From: Arboricoccus pini
GTDB lineage: Bacteria > Pseudomonadota > Alphaproteobacteria > Geminicoccales > Geminicoccaceae
Direction: 5' to 3'
DNA length: 64,000 bases
Assembly: GCF_900187945.1 (NCBI RefSeq)
Contig: NZ_FYEH01000015.1
Coordinates: 1-64,000, forward strand
Part shown: piece after piece, positions 51,847 to 59,790 of the stretch
Layout: each line of letters starts with the position of its first letter
Numbering within the stretch: position 1 is the stretch's first letter
The notes under the pieces: generated by a model
Seen by the model: only the letters and a program-made list of their open reading frames with translations
What the model was told of the DNA's origin: nothing
The model's database searches: none
Position numbers and translations under genes: made by a program

Positions 51847-53073
51847 ATGGAGAAGCCGGAGGGCGCATGCGTCTATAGGAATGCCCGACTGGCCGATGGC
51901 AGCCAGGCGACGCTGTCGGTTCAGGACGGACGATTCAAGTCCATCACCCCGGGCGCCGCCATTCCCGAGGAGGCCGTGGCTCAGATCGTCGATCTCGGCG
52001 GCAGGCTGGTGCTGCCAGGTCTGGTCGATGGCCACATCCATCTGGACAAATCTTTCGTCGGCGATGTCTGGAAGCCGCATCGTGCCTGCGCCGATGGCTT
52101 CGACGTGCGTGAGCGCGTGGCGATCGAAAAGGAGCTTTTTACCAGTGCGGCGCCCATGCATGAGCGGGCGGCGGCATTGCTCCGTCTTTGCATAGCCCAG
52201 GGCACGACGCGGATGCGCAGCCATGTCGACATCGATGTCGACGTCGGGCTTAGGCATCTGGAGACAGTGCTGGCAGCTCGCGAAACCTTTGCCTCCCTGG
52301 TCGAGATCCAGATCGTTGCCTTTCCACAAAGCGGCATCCTGGCGGCACCGGGGACGGAGGAACTCCTGGATGCCGCCATTGTCGAGGGAGCGGACCTCGT
52401 AGGCGGGCTCGACCCTGCCAGCTTCGATCGCGATGTCGAGCGACATCTGGATGTTGTTTTCGGCATCGCCGAGCGCCGCGGGGTGGGTGTTGATATTCAT
52501 CTACACGACGCTACCCGGCTCGGGATCTTCGAGCTCGAGCAAATCGCCGAGCGGACGCGGGCTCTCGGCATGCAGGGCAAGGTCGCGGTGAGTCATGCCT
52601 ACGCCTTGGGTGAAGTGGATGAGGGGACGATGCGACGCACGGCCGCCCAACTGGCGGAAGCTGGCGTGGCGATCATGACCAACGCGCCCGGCAATCATCC
52701 CTTTCCGCCGGTTCTTCCGTTGCGCCAGGAAGGCGTCACAGTCTTTAGTGGCAACGACAATATCAGGGATGCTTGGTGGCCCTACGGCGATGGCGACATG
52801 CTCCGACGGGCCAACATGATCGGCTATCGTTCGGGCTTCTACACAGACGACGAGCTCGAGGTTGCCCTCGATCTTGCGACCGATGCCGCCGCCGAGGCGC
52901 TGGGATTGGACGATTACGGCCTGCGCGTCGGTGCGCGCGCCGATTTCGTCACACTCAAGGCATCGCATGGTGCCGAGGCTGTGGCCAGTTGCCCGCCACG
53001 GCAGGACGTGTATCGGGCCGGTCGGCTCGTTGCTCGGGATGGCTATCTGGTCGATCGTTCGGGCGAAGCTTGA
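51847..53073 (+). CDS. Amidohydrolase, cytosine deaminase-like
   Basis: A 408-residue TIM-barrel metal hydrolase of the CodA / N-isopropylammelide group. The metal residues are visible: HxH in LVDGHIHLDKSF, His in VDIHLHDATR, His in AVSHAYALGE and Asp in SGNDNIRDAW. There is no signal peptide. ATG 51847 follows GAGGAA. Substrates in this group are cytosine, creatinine, isoguanine and s-triazines. It follows an L-xylulose-reductase-like SDR by 14 bases, an unusual partner for a base deaminase, so the substrate may be a cyclic amide of sugar origin instead. Confidence 0.87.
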   Translation: MEKPEGACVYRNARLADGSQATLSVQDGRFKSITPGAAIPEEAVAQIVDLGGRLVLPGLVDGHIHLDKSFVGDVWKPHRACADGFDVRERVAIEKELFTSAAPMHERAAALLRLCIAQGTTRMRSHVDIDVDVGLRHLETVLAARETFASLVEIQIVAFPQSGILAAPGTEELLDAAIVEGADLVGGLDPASFDRDVERHLDVVFGIAERRGVGVDIHLHDATRLGIFELEQIAERTRALGMQGKVAVSHAYALGEVDEGTMRRTAAQLAEAGVAIMTNAPGNHPFPPVLPLRQEGVTVFSGNDNIRDAWWPYGDGDMLRRANMIGYRSGFYTDDELEVALDLATDAAAEALGLDDYGLRVGARADFVTLKASHGAEAVASCPPRQDVYRAGRLVARDGYLVDRSGEA

Positions 53074-53814
53074 CCGCCGGGGAGCTACGACCGGCCACCC
53101 CTGGGGGTGAGAGCCTTGCCACAATCATCTCCCGAAATGCTGCTCATCTCGCGTAACCGTTGATCGTCTATCGGGGCCGGGCCACGATTGTCATGTCACG
53201 CCGCGTTTTTTAGCGCCGGATGAAGGTTCTGCTTGCGAATGCGAGGAGATGCCGACCCAGCATCAGCGATGCGGCATATGATAAGTCCGGCAGATTTCCC
53301 GGTGCGGAAATAGGCGTCGGCCGATGCCGTGATAGAGAGAGGTCCATGGCCGCCGCCACCGGCGATCCGTCGATTGAGGGCGGCCGCGTTTCACAAGTAG
53401 GACCGTGCGATGTCGGGATGCGTGACGTGCGCACCTGCTTCGACCATCTGCCTGGCCGTGTGTCCGGGGCGACCACGGATGCTATGCGGACACCCGCCTT
53501 TATCGGACTGAAAGATGACGGCGGGATTCTTGCCGAGGCAGGCATGCTCCCCTGAGTGCCATCGGGGATGATCTCTACGCTGGTGGTTGGGAGCGGAAGT
53601 TCTGCTATGCCAGTTTCGAACGGAGCGAGCGCCGATCGAAACTGGCAGACGGGGCAGGCGATACGTTCCGATGCAGCTTGGCGCGGGGCCGGGTCAGGAG
53701 GATCGACGGCGCCCCCGCTGTCAGGATCGCGCGATCAGCCTCTCAGCGTCGATGTATGACCCCGCAGCTTCCGGCGCGCCGTAATTCCGGGTACGATCGC
53801 AGCGGTCAGTTCGG
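53074..53814. other. Gene-poor region with a fragment resembling a nearby gene start
   Basis: About 740 bases without a convincing gene. At 53190-53220 the sequence closely resembles 55056-55087, the start of the SsuA-like binding-protein gene (GTCATGTCrCGyCG... TAGCGCCGGA), but the frame hits a TAG after six codons. A 111-codon frame at 53220-53555 and its antisense counterpart lack recognisable character. Most likely this is the debris of a decayed gene. Terminators for the deaminase and esterase genes must be here but were not seen clearly. Confidence 0.4.
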
Positions 53815-54786
53815 CTAAGCCAGAATTTCCCTGGCCCAGTCGCCCGACATTTGAAAGGCCTGCCTGCCTTCGGTCACCACCGTTGCTTGCTGCATGAAGC
53901 CGTGCAGCACGCCCGCGTGCAGGACGATCGGATCGTCACGGCCGAGGTCTCGAAGTCGAGCCGCTAGCAAAAGACTGTCGCTGGCGAGCGGGTCCAGGCC
54001 GGCTGCGTTCAGCCACAGCGGCGGCAGTCCGGCCAGCGCCGCATCCTCAGCAAGCAGCGGGCTCGCCAGGGGATTGGCACGGTTGCTGGCATCCGGGATG
54101 TACCAGGCCCAGTACCGCTCCATGCCCTGCGTGGTCAGGCCGAAGCCCCTACCATAAGCGCGATGCGAGGGGGTCGAGTGGTCATTGGCATAGACGCCAT
54201 AATAAAGGAGGGCCAGCCGAGGCAGCACGCGCCCTTCGCGCTGCTCATGCAGCATGGCGGCGAGCGCCAGGTTCGCCCCGGCGGAATCGCCGCCGATCGC
54301 ATAAGGGCCACCCCCGACGATTTGACCGTCGGAGAGCGCGCGCCACGCCGCGACCGTATCCAGAAGCGGGACTGGGAAGGGGTGTTCCGGTGCCAGTCGA
54401 TAGGCGACGCCGACAACCGCCATCCCCGACGCCAATGCCAGAAGGCGCATGGCGCGCTCATGTGTGGCAAGGCTGCAAAAGGCCCAGCCACCGCCATGAA
54501 CATAGAGGAGAACGCCATGGGCATTCGCGGGTGCGAATAGGCGGGCCGCCAAGGTCGGCGTGCCCAACTCGTCATTGGCCTGTATCTTGAGATGACGGAC
54601 CAGCGCCAGCGGCGGCAGATCGACGTTCCAGCGCCGATTGGTCTCTTCGGCAAGGGCGCGGCCTGCTGGCGCGTCAAGCGTGAGCCAGTCCGCCAACCGG
54701 CCTTCTTCGCGTGCCAAATGGCGGATGAGCGCTGCGGTTTCAGCATTGGGTGCGGCGTCGAGATCGAGTGTCGGGATCTTGCTCAT
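53815..54786 (-). CDS. Alpha/beta hydrolase, hormone-sensitive-lipase (HSL) type esterase
   Basis: A 323-residue esterase. The oxyanion-hole motif HGGG (LLYVHGGGWAF), nucleophile elbow GDSAG (AIGGDSAGANLALA), catalytic Asp in AAGLDPLASDS and His in GVLHGFMQQ are all present, as in family IV bacterial lipases. ATG 54786 is preceded by GGAGG at 7 bases; the longer frame upstream is shadow. No signal peptide, so it acts on small esters in the cytosol. It is divergent from the SsuA-like gene with a 263-base gap. Confidence 0.92.
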   Translation of the reverse strand: MSKIPTLDLDAAPNAETAALIRHLAREEGRLADWLTLDAPAGRALAEETNRRWNVDLPPLALVRHLKIQANDELGTPTLAARLFAPANAHGVLLYVHGGGWAFCSLATHERAMRLLALASGMAVVGVAYRLAPEHPFPVPLLDTVAAWRALSDGQIVGGGPYAIGGDSAGANLALAAMLHEQREGRVLPRLALLYYGVYANDHSTPSHRAYGRGFGLTTQGMERYWAWYIPDASNRANPLASPLLAEDAALAGLPPLWLNAAGLDPLASDSLLLAARLRDLGRDDPIVLHAGVLHGFMQQATVVTEGRQAFQMSGDWAREILA

Positions 54787-55049
54787 CGTTCGACCTCCGT
54801 TGGCACGGGTGAGGATGCCCCGCTTGGAACCTGAAAGGAGGAACTCTCGGCCGAGAGGGGCAACGTCATGCAAGGGCCTCGTCGGCAATGGCCTACCTCC
54901 GTCGCTATCGATACCGGCAGGGCCTTCCACCAACAAGTCTATCGATTCACCCGCTCCGCGCGCGGACCGGCATGAGCGCCGCTGATTTACAGGGCAGCGC
55001 TTTCTTATTAGTGGCTTTGATGGCCCCATCAGCAGTCCTTGGATCTTCC

Positions 55050-56006
55050 ATGTCCGTCATGTCGCGTCGTTTTCTCCTTAGCGCCGGAGCCACTCTCAGC
55101 GTAGCCGGGATGTCCGCTCGAAGCCGGGCTCGCGCGGCCACCTCCGTTCGCTTCAGCTATCAGAAATCTTCAGCCCTCCTGCTCGTCCTAAAGTCGAATG
55201 GCAGGCTGGCTGCCAGCCTCTCGCCGCTTGGCTGCGAGCCTGTCTTTTCCGAGTTCACCAGCGTCATGGAGCCGATGAACGCCGGGGTCGTCGACTTCCA
55301 TGCAGATTGTGCCGATGCCGTGCCCATCTTCACGCAGGCGGCCGGCGCCGAGCTCACCTATTATGCCAAAGAGCTGCCTTCGCCGCACGCGGAAGCGATC
55401 ATCGTGCCCGCCAGTTCACCGATCAAGGCCGTGAGCGATCTCGCGGGGCGCACGATTGCCGTGCAGAAGGGTTCCGGCGCGCATTATCTTCTGATCGCTG
55501 CCCTGGGCAAGGCCGGCCTGTCGGTCAAAGACGTTACGATCGCCTATCTGCAGGCGCCCGATGCATCGGCCGCGTTTCAGAACGGCAGCATCGACGCCTG
55601 GTCGATCTGGGACCCGTTCCTGGCGATCGCCGAGGCGCGATCGCCAGTGCGGATTCTGGCCGATGGTGCCGACGGGCTTACCGACTATACCCGCTACTAT
55701 ATGGTGGGGACCGATTTCGCCAGCCGGAATCCGGAAATCGTCAAGGCCGTCTTTGGCGCCTTGGCTGAGGCCGGGGCCTGGATGCGCGCCCACCCGGCTG
55801 AAGCGGCCTCCCTGCTGGCTCCCGTTTGGGGCGACGTGCCAGTGCCGGTGATCGCCAAGGTGAACAGTAGGCGGAGTTACGATGTGGCACCGGTGACGGC
55901 GGTCGATCTCGAGAGCCAGCAGAAGCTGGCGGATGTCTTCCACGATGCCGGACTGATCCCGACGTCGCTCAATACCAGCGCCGTGCCGATCTGGCGGCCA
56001 TCCTGA
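55050..56006 (+). CDS. SsuA/TauA-like ABC transporter substrate-binding protein with Tat signal
   Basis: A 318-residue periplasmic protein. MSRRFLLSAGATLSVAG carries a twin-arginine type signal. The mature part has VRFSYQKSSALLLVLKSNG, VVPASSP-like and VQKGSGAHYLLIAALGKAG, the pattern of aliphatic-sulfonate binding proteins, and IDAWSIWDPFLAIAEA near the hinge. Starts at 55050 and 55059 are both possible; neither has a strong ribosome-binding site. No SsuB/SsuC-type ATPase or permease is beside it, so it is an orphan that must use a transporter encoded elsewhere. Confidence 0.85.
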   Translation: MSVMSRRFLLSAGATLSVAGMSARSRARAATSVRFSYQKSSALLLVLKSNGRLAASLSPLGCEPVFSEFTSVMEPMNAGVVDFHADCADAVPIFTQAAGAELTYYAKELPSPHAEAIIVPASSPIKAVSDLAGRTIAVQKGSGAHYLLIAALGKAGLSVKDVTIAYLQAPDASAAFQNGSIDAWSIWDPFLAIAEARSPVRILADGADGLTDYTRYYMVGTDFASRNPEIVKAVFGALAEAGAWMRAHPAEAASLLAPVWGDVPVPVIAKVNSRRSYDVAPVTAVDLESQQKLADVFHDAGLIPTSLNTSAVPIWRPS

Positions 56007-56569
56007 GATCAACTCGCCGGCCAGCTCCTTGGCGGTAAATCTGAACTTTCCTCGAATGACTGAACGCGCGAGATAGGCTTCTCATCGAGGAAGGGGCTGT
56101 GGTTTCGTACTGTTCGGCCCCAGGGCACGCTGTCTGCCTATTTGCCGCGGGCGTGCCGGTCGCTGAGCAACGTTTGGCCAGACGATTCTTCAATGTGTCA
56201 TGGCGGCCGTTTTCCTAGCTCCGGCCTAGTGGTGGATTTTCAACCTATACGCGATTTACCGCCAAGGTTGGAAGCAGTCTGCGCCGCGCCCGCCATCGGC
56301 TATACACGCGAAAAGGGGGAGGATCCCTCCTTCCCGCGGGCGGCTTTGTCAAAGCAAGCCACCTTGTAAAGCGTTCCCATCTGTCCGCGCATAGGTACAA
56401 GCAGCCTCTCGATAGTAGCGGCGCCACCTTGCCGGCCGTTGGTCGCTGCATATTCAGCCGCGTCACCAAGTGCACACAATAAAATAAGAGCCCATCAACC
56501 AACAGTTGGGTTATAGCTGCCGATGGCATCGGTCGAATATGGCCGTGAACAGCGGAGCCTATTATAAAT
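56007..56569. other. Intergenic region upstream of the RTX glycosidase
   Basis: This 563-base stretch becomes clearly AT-rich toward its right end (about 56475-56569), where the promoter of the RTX protein should lie. A small palindrome CCAAC-A-GTTGG occurs at 56499-56509. The DNA immediately before the start codon is TATTATAAAT, so the transcript may be nearly leaderless. No gene was recognised. Confidence 0.4.
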
Positions 56570-58708
56570 ATGTCAGCAGATTCTGCGACGCGCGCTCGCG
56601 ATATGATTGATAACATTGGTATAAATATTCATCTTTCATATACTGACGGCGACTATAAGAATTACGACTCGGTTATCGCTGATCTTGGTTATCTTGGAAT
56701 CACGCTTGTCAGGGACCGTGTGCCCAATCCCAATACAAATGGCGGTGGTGGCAAGAATTACGGCTATCTGGCCGACGCCGGTATCCGGTTCGATTTGAAC
56801 GCCTCCGCTGCGGCAAGCGACTTCGCCGGCACGATGACGTTGATCGAGAATTTCGTCGCGGCGCATCCGGGCTCGGTCGTGGCGATCGAGGGGGCGAACG
56901 AGGTCGACAAGAATCCGGTAAGCTATGATGGGCTAACCGGCCAGGCAGCCGCCCTGGCGTTGCAAAGCGACATCTACGATTATGTGCACACCAGCACCAC
57001 GCTGGAGGGGATCGCCACCTGGGATCTGACCGGCATCACCGGCGGGACCGACTTCGCCGACGCCAGCAACGCCCACATCTACCCGCGCAACGGCAACCAG
57101 CCGCAAGATCGCCTCGGGCTTGCCATCGAGACGACCTTGGCGGCTCAGCCGGACCGCCCGATGGTAATCACCGAGGGAGGCTACTATACGCTGCCCGGCC
57201 AAGGCTGGGGCGGCGTCGACGCGACGACCCAATCCATCTACACGATCAATTATCTGCTGGACGCTGTCTCGCAGGGTGTGAGCACGACCTTCCTCTATCA
57301 GCTTTTGGACGCCTATACCGATACGACCGGCACCGACATCGAGAAGCATTTTGGCCTGTTCGACGCCGATAATAACCCCAAGCAGGCGGCGGTAGCGCTC
57401 CATAATTTCACAACCATCCTGAGCGACACCGGCGCCTCCGCCACGACTTTCGCGGTCGACACGCTCGACTATGACGTGACGGGCTGGAACAGCTATGGCC
57501 ATTCCTATCTGTTCGAGAAATCCGACGGGACCTTCGACATCGCGCTTTGGTACGAGCAGGATATCTGGGACGAGGTCAATCTGGTCCCGATCGCAACAAC
57601 GAGTACCGCGATCGATCTGGCCCTCGGCAGCTATTTCCGGGTGGTCGAGGTCTTCGATCCTCAACTCGGCACCGGGGCAATTGCGACCTATCATGACGTC
57701 GACCATCTCGATCTTCTCGTCAACCAAGACGCCTTGATCGTCCAACTCGAGCCCAACGGCGCTAATGCGGCGCCAACCATCGAGGGGGTCAACCCGCAGC
57801 AGGTCGTGGTCGGTGATGACCTGACCTTGTCGTTCACCTCGGACATGATCAGCGATGCCAACGGCGACACGGTGCTCTTGAACGCGACCCTGGCCAATGG
57901 GAGCGCGCTGCCTTCGTGGCTGACGTTCGATCCCGATACCTGGACGTTGAGCGGCGTGGCGACGCAGACCGGCAAATGGTCGATCCTCCTGACGGCCAGC
58001 GACCATTACGGCGGCGCGTCCAGCCTCGTTTTCCAGCTCTCGGTCACGAGCCAGGACCACGAGCAGACGCCGACGATTACCGGTGATGGCACTATCATCG
58101 GCACCAAAGCGGCCGACGTCATTGCTGGCGGCGACAACAGCGACACGATCAATGCTTCGAGCGGCGCCGATATCGTCTATGGTCACGCGGGTAATGATCT
58201 GATCAACGGCGGCGGCGATGCCGACGATCTCTATGGGGGAGCCGGCAACGACACCTTGCGCGGCGATGCTGGCGCGGACCGGCTCTTCGGGCAGGGCGGC
58301 GACGACACGCTGGCCGGCGGCGGGGGAGGCTTCGATCTGCTCACCGGCGGTGCCGGCGCCGATACTTTCATCTTCCGCGGCAAGGAATCCACCGGGCCCG
58401 TCGAGAGTGTCGAAGGTTTCCTTGTCGTGCAGCATGCCCGCATTGCCGACCTTGATTTCGCCGAGGGCGACCGGCTGCAGCTTTCCTACTTCGTCGATTC
58501 CAGCGGCGTGAGCTTGCAAAAGGCGGTCGGGCTTTCCGCCAATATCGACAGTCTGAGCGGTCTCGGCACGCTGGTCCATTTTCTCGAGACCGACGATCCA
58601 AGCCATGTGATCGCCGATGCGAGCACGGACACGCTAACACTCATTCTCAAGGATTCGAACGGCGGCCTGCATGCCCTTGAACTCCTCCATTACGCGACGA
58701 TCGCCTGA
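56570..58708 (+). CDS. Secreted glycosidase-like protein with Ig-like domain and RTX repeats
   Basis: A 712-residue exported protein. Residues about 12-395 resemble a clan-A glycoside hydrolase barrel: the acid/base candidate is Glu111 in IEGANEVDK and the nucleophile candidate is Glu202 in VITEGGYYT. Residues about 400-492 form an Ig/cadherin-like domain (PSWLTFDPDTWTLSG). Residues about 505-602 hold six to seven calcium-binding nonapeptides (YGGAGNDTLRGDAGADRLF). No N-terminal signal is present, as expected for type I secretion via a C-terminal signal. No clear ribosome-binding site precedes ATG 56570. The first 40 codons are AT-rich compared with the rest, hinting at acquired or patched DNA. 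A surface polysaccharide is the likely substrate. Confidence 0.82.
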   Translation: MSADSATRARDMIDNIGINIHLSYTDGDYKNYDSVIADLGYLGITLVRDRVPNPNTNGGGGKNYGYLADAGIRFDLNASAAASDFAGTMTLIENFVAAHPGSVVAIEGANEVDKNPVSYDGLTGQAAALALQSDIYDYVHTSTTLEGIATWDLTGITGGTDFADASNAHIYPRNGNQPQDRLGLAIETTLAAQPDRPMVITEGGYYTLPGQGWGGVDATTQSIYTINYLLDAVSQGVSTTFLYQLLDAYTDTTGTDIEKHFGLFDADNNPKQAAVALHNFTTILSDTGASATTFAVDTLDYDVTGWNSYGHSYLFEKSDGTFDIALWYEQDIWDEVNLVPIATTSTAIDLALGSYFRVVEVFDPQLGTGAIATYHDVDHLDLLVNQDALIVQLEPNGANAAPTIEGVNPQQVVVGDDLTLSFTSDMISDANGDTVLLNATLANGSALPSWLTFDPDTWTLSGVATQTGKWSILLTASDHYGGASSLVFQLSVTSQDHEQTPTITGDGTIIGTKAADVIAGGDNSDTINASSGADIVYGHAGNDLINGGGDADDLYGGAGNDTLRGDAGADRLFGQGGDDTLAGGGGGFDLLTGGAGADTFIFRGKESTGPVESVEGFLVVQHARIADLDFAEGDRLQLSYFVDSSGVSLQKAVGLSANIDSLSGLGTLVHFLETDDPSHVIADASTDTLTLILKDSNGGLHALELLHYATIA

Positions 58709-58799
58709 GAAGGGCCGGCCGGGCCTGACAGCATCCTAGCTTCCTCCTAGACTGGGCTCCCGGCCGCTTGCGGCCAAAATGCCCACCAGGGGAGCCCGG

Positions 58800-59786
58800 A
58801 TGGTCGAGATCGGATCGCTTCGCGACTACGCGAATTATGTCTTGCACGAGGCGAGCCTACCCAGCCTGCCCGGCCATTATCGCGGCAAGGTCAGGGACAA
58901 TTACGACCTGGCCGACGGACGCCGTATCCTGATTGCCTCGGATCGGCTGAGCGCCTTCGACCGCATTTTGACGGCCATTCCCTTAAAAGGCATGGTTCTC
59001 ACGCAGACGGCACGCTTCTGGTTCGAGCGGACGGCCGATATCTGTCCCAACCACGTCCTAGCCTATCCCGACCCGAACGTCGTCGTGGGCAAGCGGCTGA
59101 CGATTTTGCCGGTCGAGATGGTCGTGCGGGGCTATCTCGCGGGGACGACCGGCACCTCGATCCTCACGCTCTATAAGCAGGGCCAGCGGCTGATGTACGG
59201 GGCACGGCTGCCCGATGGCATGCGGCCCAACGAAATCCTGCCCACGCCGCTCATCACGCCGACGAGCAAGGCCATGGATGGCGGCCACGACGAGCCGCTC
59301 TCGGCCGACGATATCTTGAAGGCGGGCCTGCTCACCCAGGCTCAGTGGGAGCAGGTCAGCGCCTATGCCCTTGCCCTCTTCGCCCGGGGTCAGGAGATGG
59401 CGGCGGCGAAAGGCCTCATTCTCGCCGATACCAAATATGAGTTCGGCGTCGACGAGGCGGGCAAGATCTATCTGGCCGACGAGATTCACACGCCCGACAG
59501 CAGCCGGTATTGGCGCCAGGCCAGCTACGCGGCGCGTTTCGAGCAAGGGCTGCCGCCCGAGAGCTTCGACAAGGACGTCGTCCGCAGCTGGGTGGCCGAG
59601 CGCTGCGATCCCTACAAGGACCCGATCCCGGCGATCCCGGAGAGCATGGTACTGGCCACGGCCAGTGTCTATCTCGAGGCCCACGCGACCATAACCGGCC
59701 ACGCCTTGACCTTGCCCGATCCGCACATTCCGCCCTTGGAGCGGATCAAGGCCAGCCTTGCCGGCTATCTGGAAGGTGCCAGCTAA
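58800..59786 (+). CDS. purC: Phosphoribosylaminoimidazole-succinocarboxamide synthase (SAICAR synthetase)
   Basis: A 328-residue ATP-dependent ligase of de novo purine synthesis, joining CAIR and aspartate. Family motifs are [51 protein letters not shown] and [21 protein letters not shown]. Its length and insertions match the longer, yeast Ade1-like form rather than the roughly 240-residue B. subtilis/E. coli type. ATG 58800 follows GGGGAG at 6 bases; a 7-codon longer start is less likely. A housekeeping gene only 8.6 kb from a plasmid-type rep gene is notable. The helicase gene follows with almost no gap. Confidence 0.92.
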   Translation: MVEIGSLRDYANYVLHEASLPSLPGHYRGKVRDNYDLADGRRILIASDRLSAFDRILTAIPLKGMVLTQTARFWFERTADICPNHVLAYPDPNVVVGKRLTILPVEMVVRGYLAGTTGTSILTLYKQGQRLMYGARLPDGMRPNEILPTPLITPTSKAMDGGHDEPLSADDILKAGLLTQAQWEQVSAYALALFARGQEMAAAKGLILADTKYEFGVDEAGKIYLADEIHTPDSSRYWRQASYAARFEQGLPPESFDKDVVRSWVAERCDPYKDPIPAIPESMVLATASVYLEAHATITGHALTLPDPHIPPLERIKASLAGYLEGAS

Positions 59787-59790
59787 GGAG

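Noticed and set aside
56933-58606. A 557-codon minus-strand frame opposite the RTX glycosidase
   Set aside because: The repeat periodicity and Gly/Asp motifs are on the plus strand; the antisense frame is a by-product.
58762-58775. GGCCGC-TT-GCGGCC hairpin before purC
   Set aside because: Two-base loop and no T run. The purC ribosome-binding site follows 20 bases later, so it is probably chance in GC-rich DNA, although a weak attenuator cannot be ruled out.
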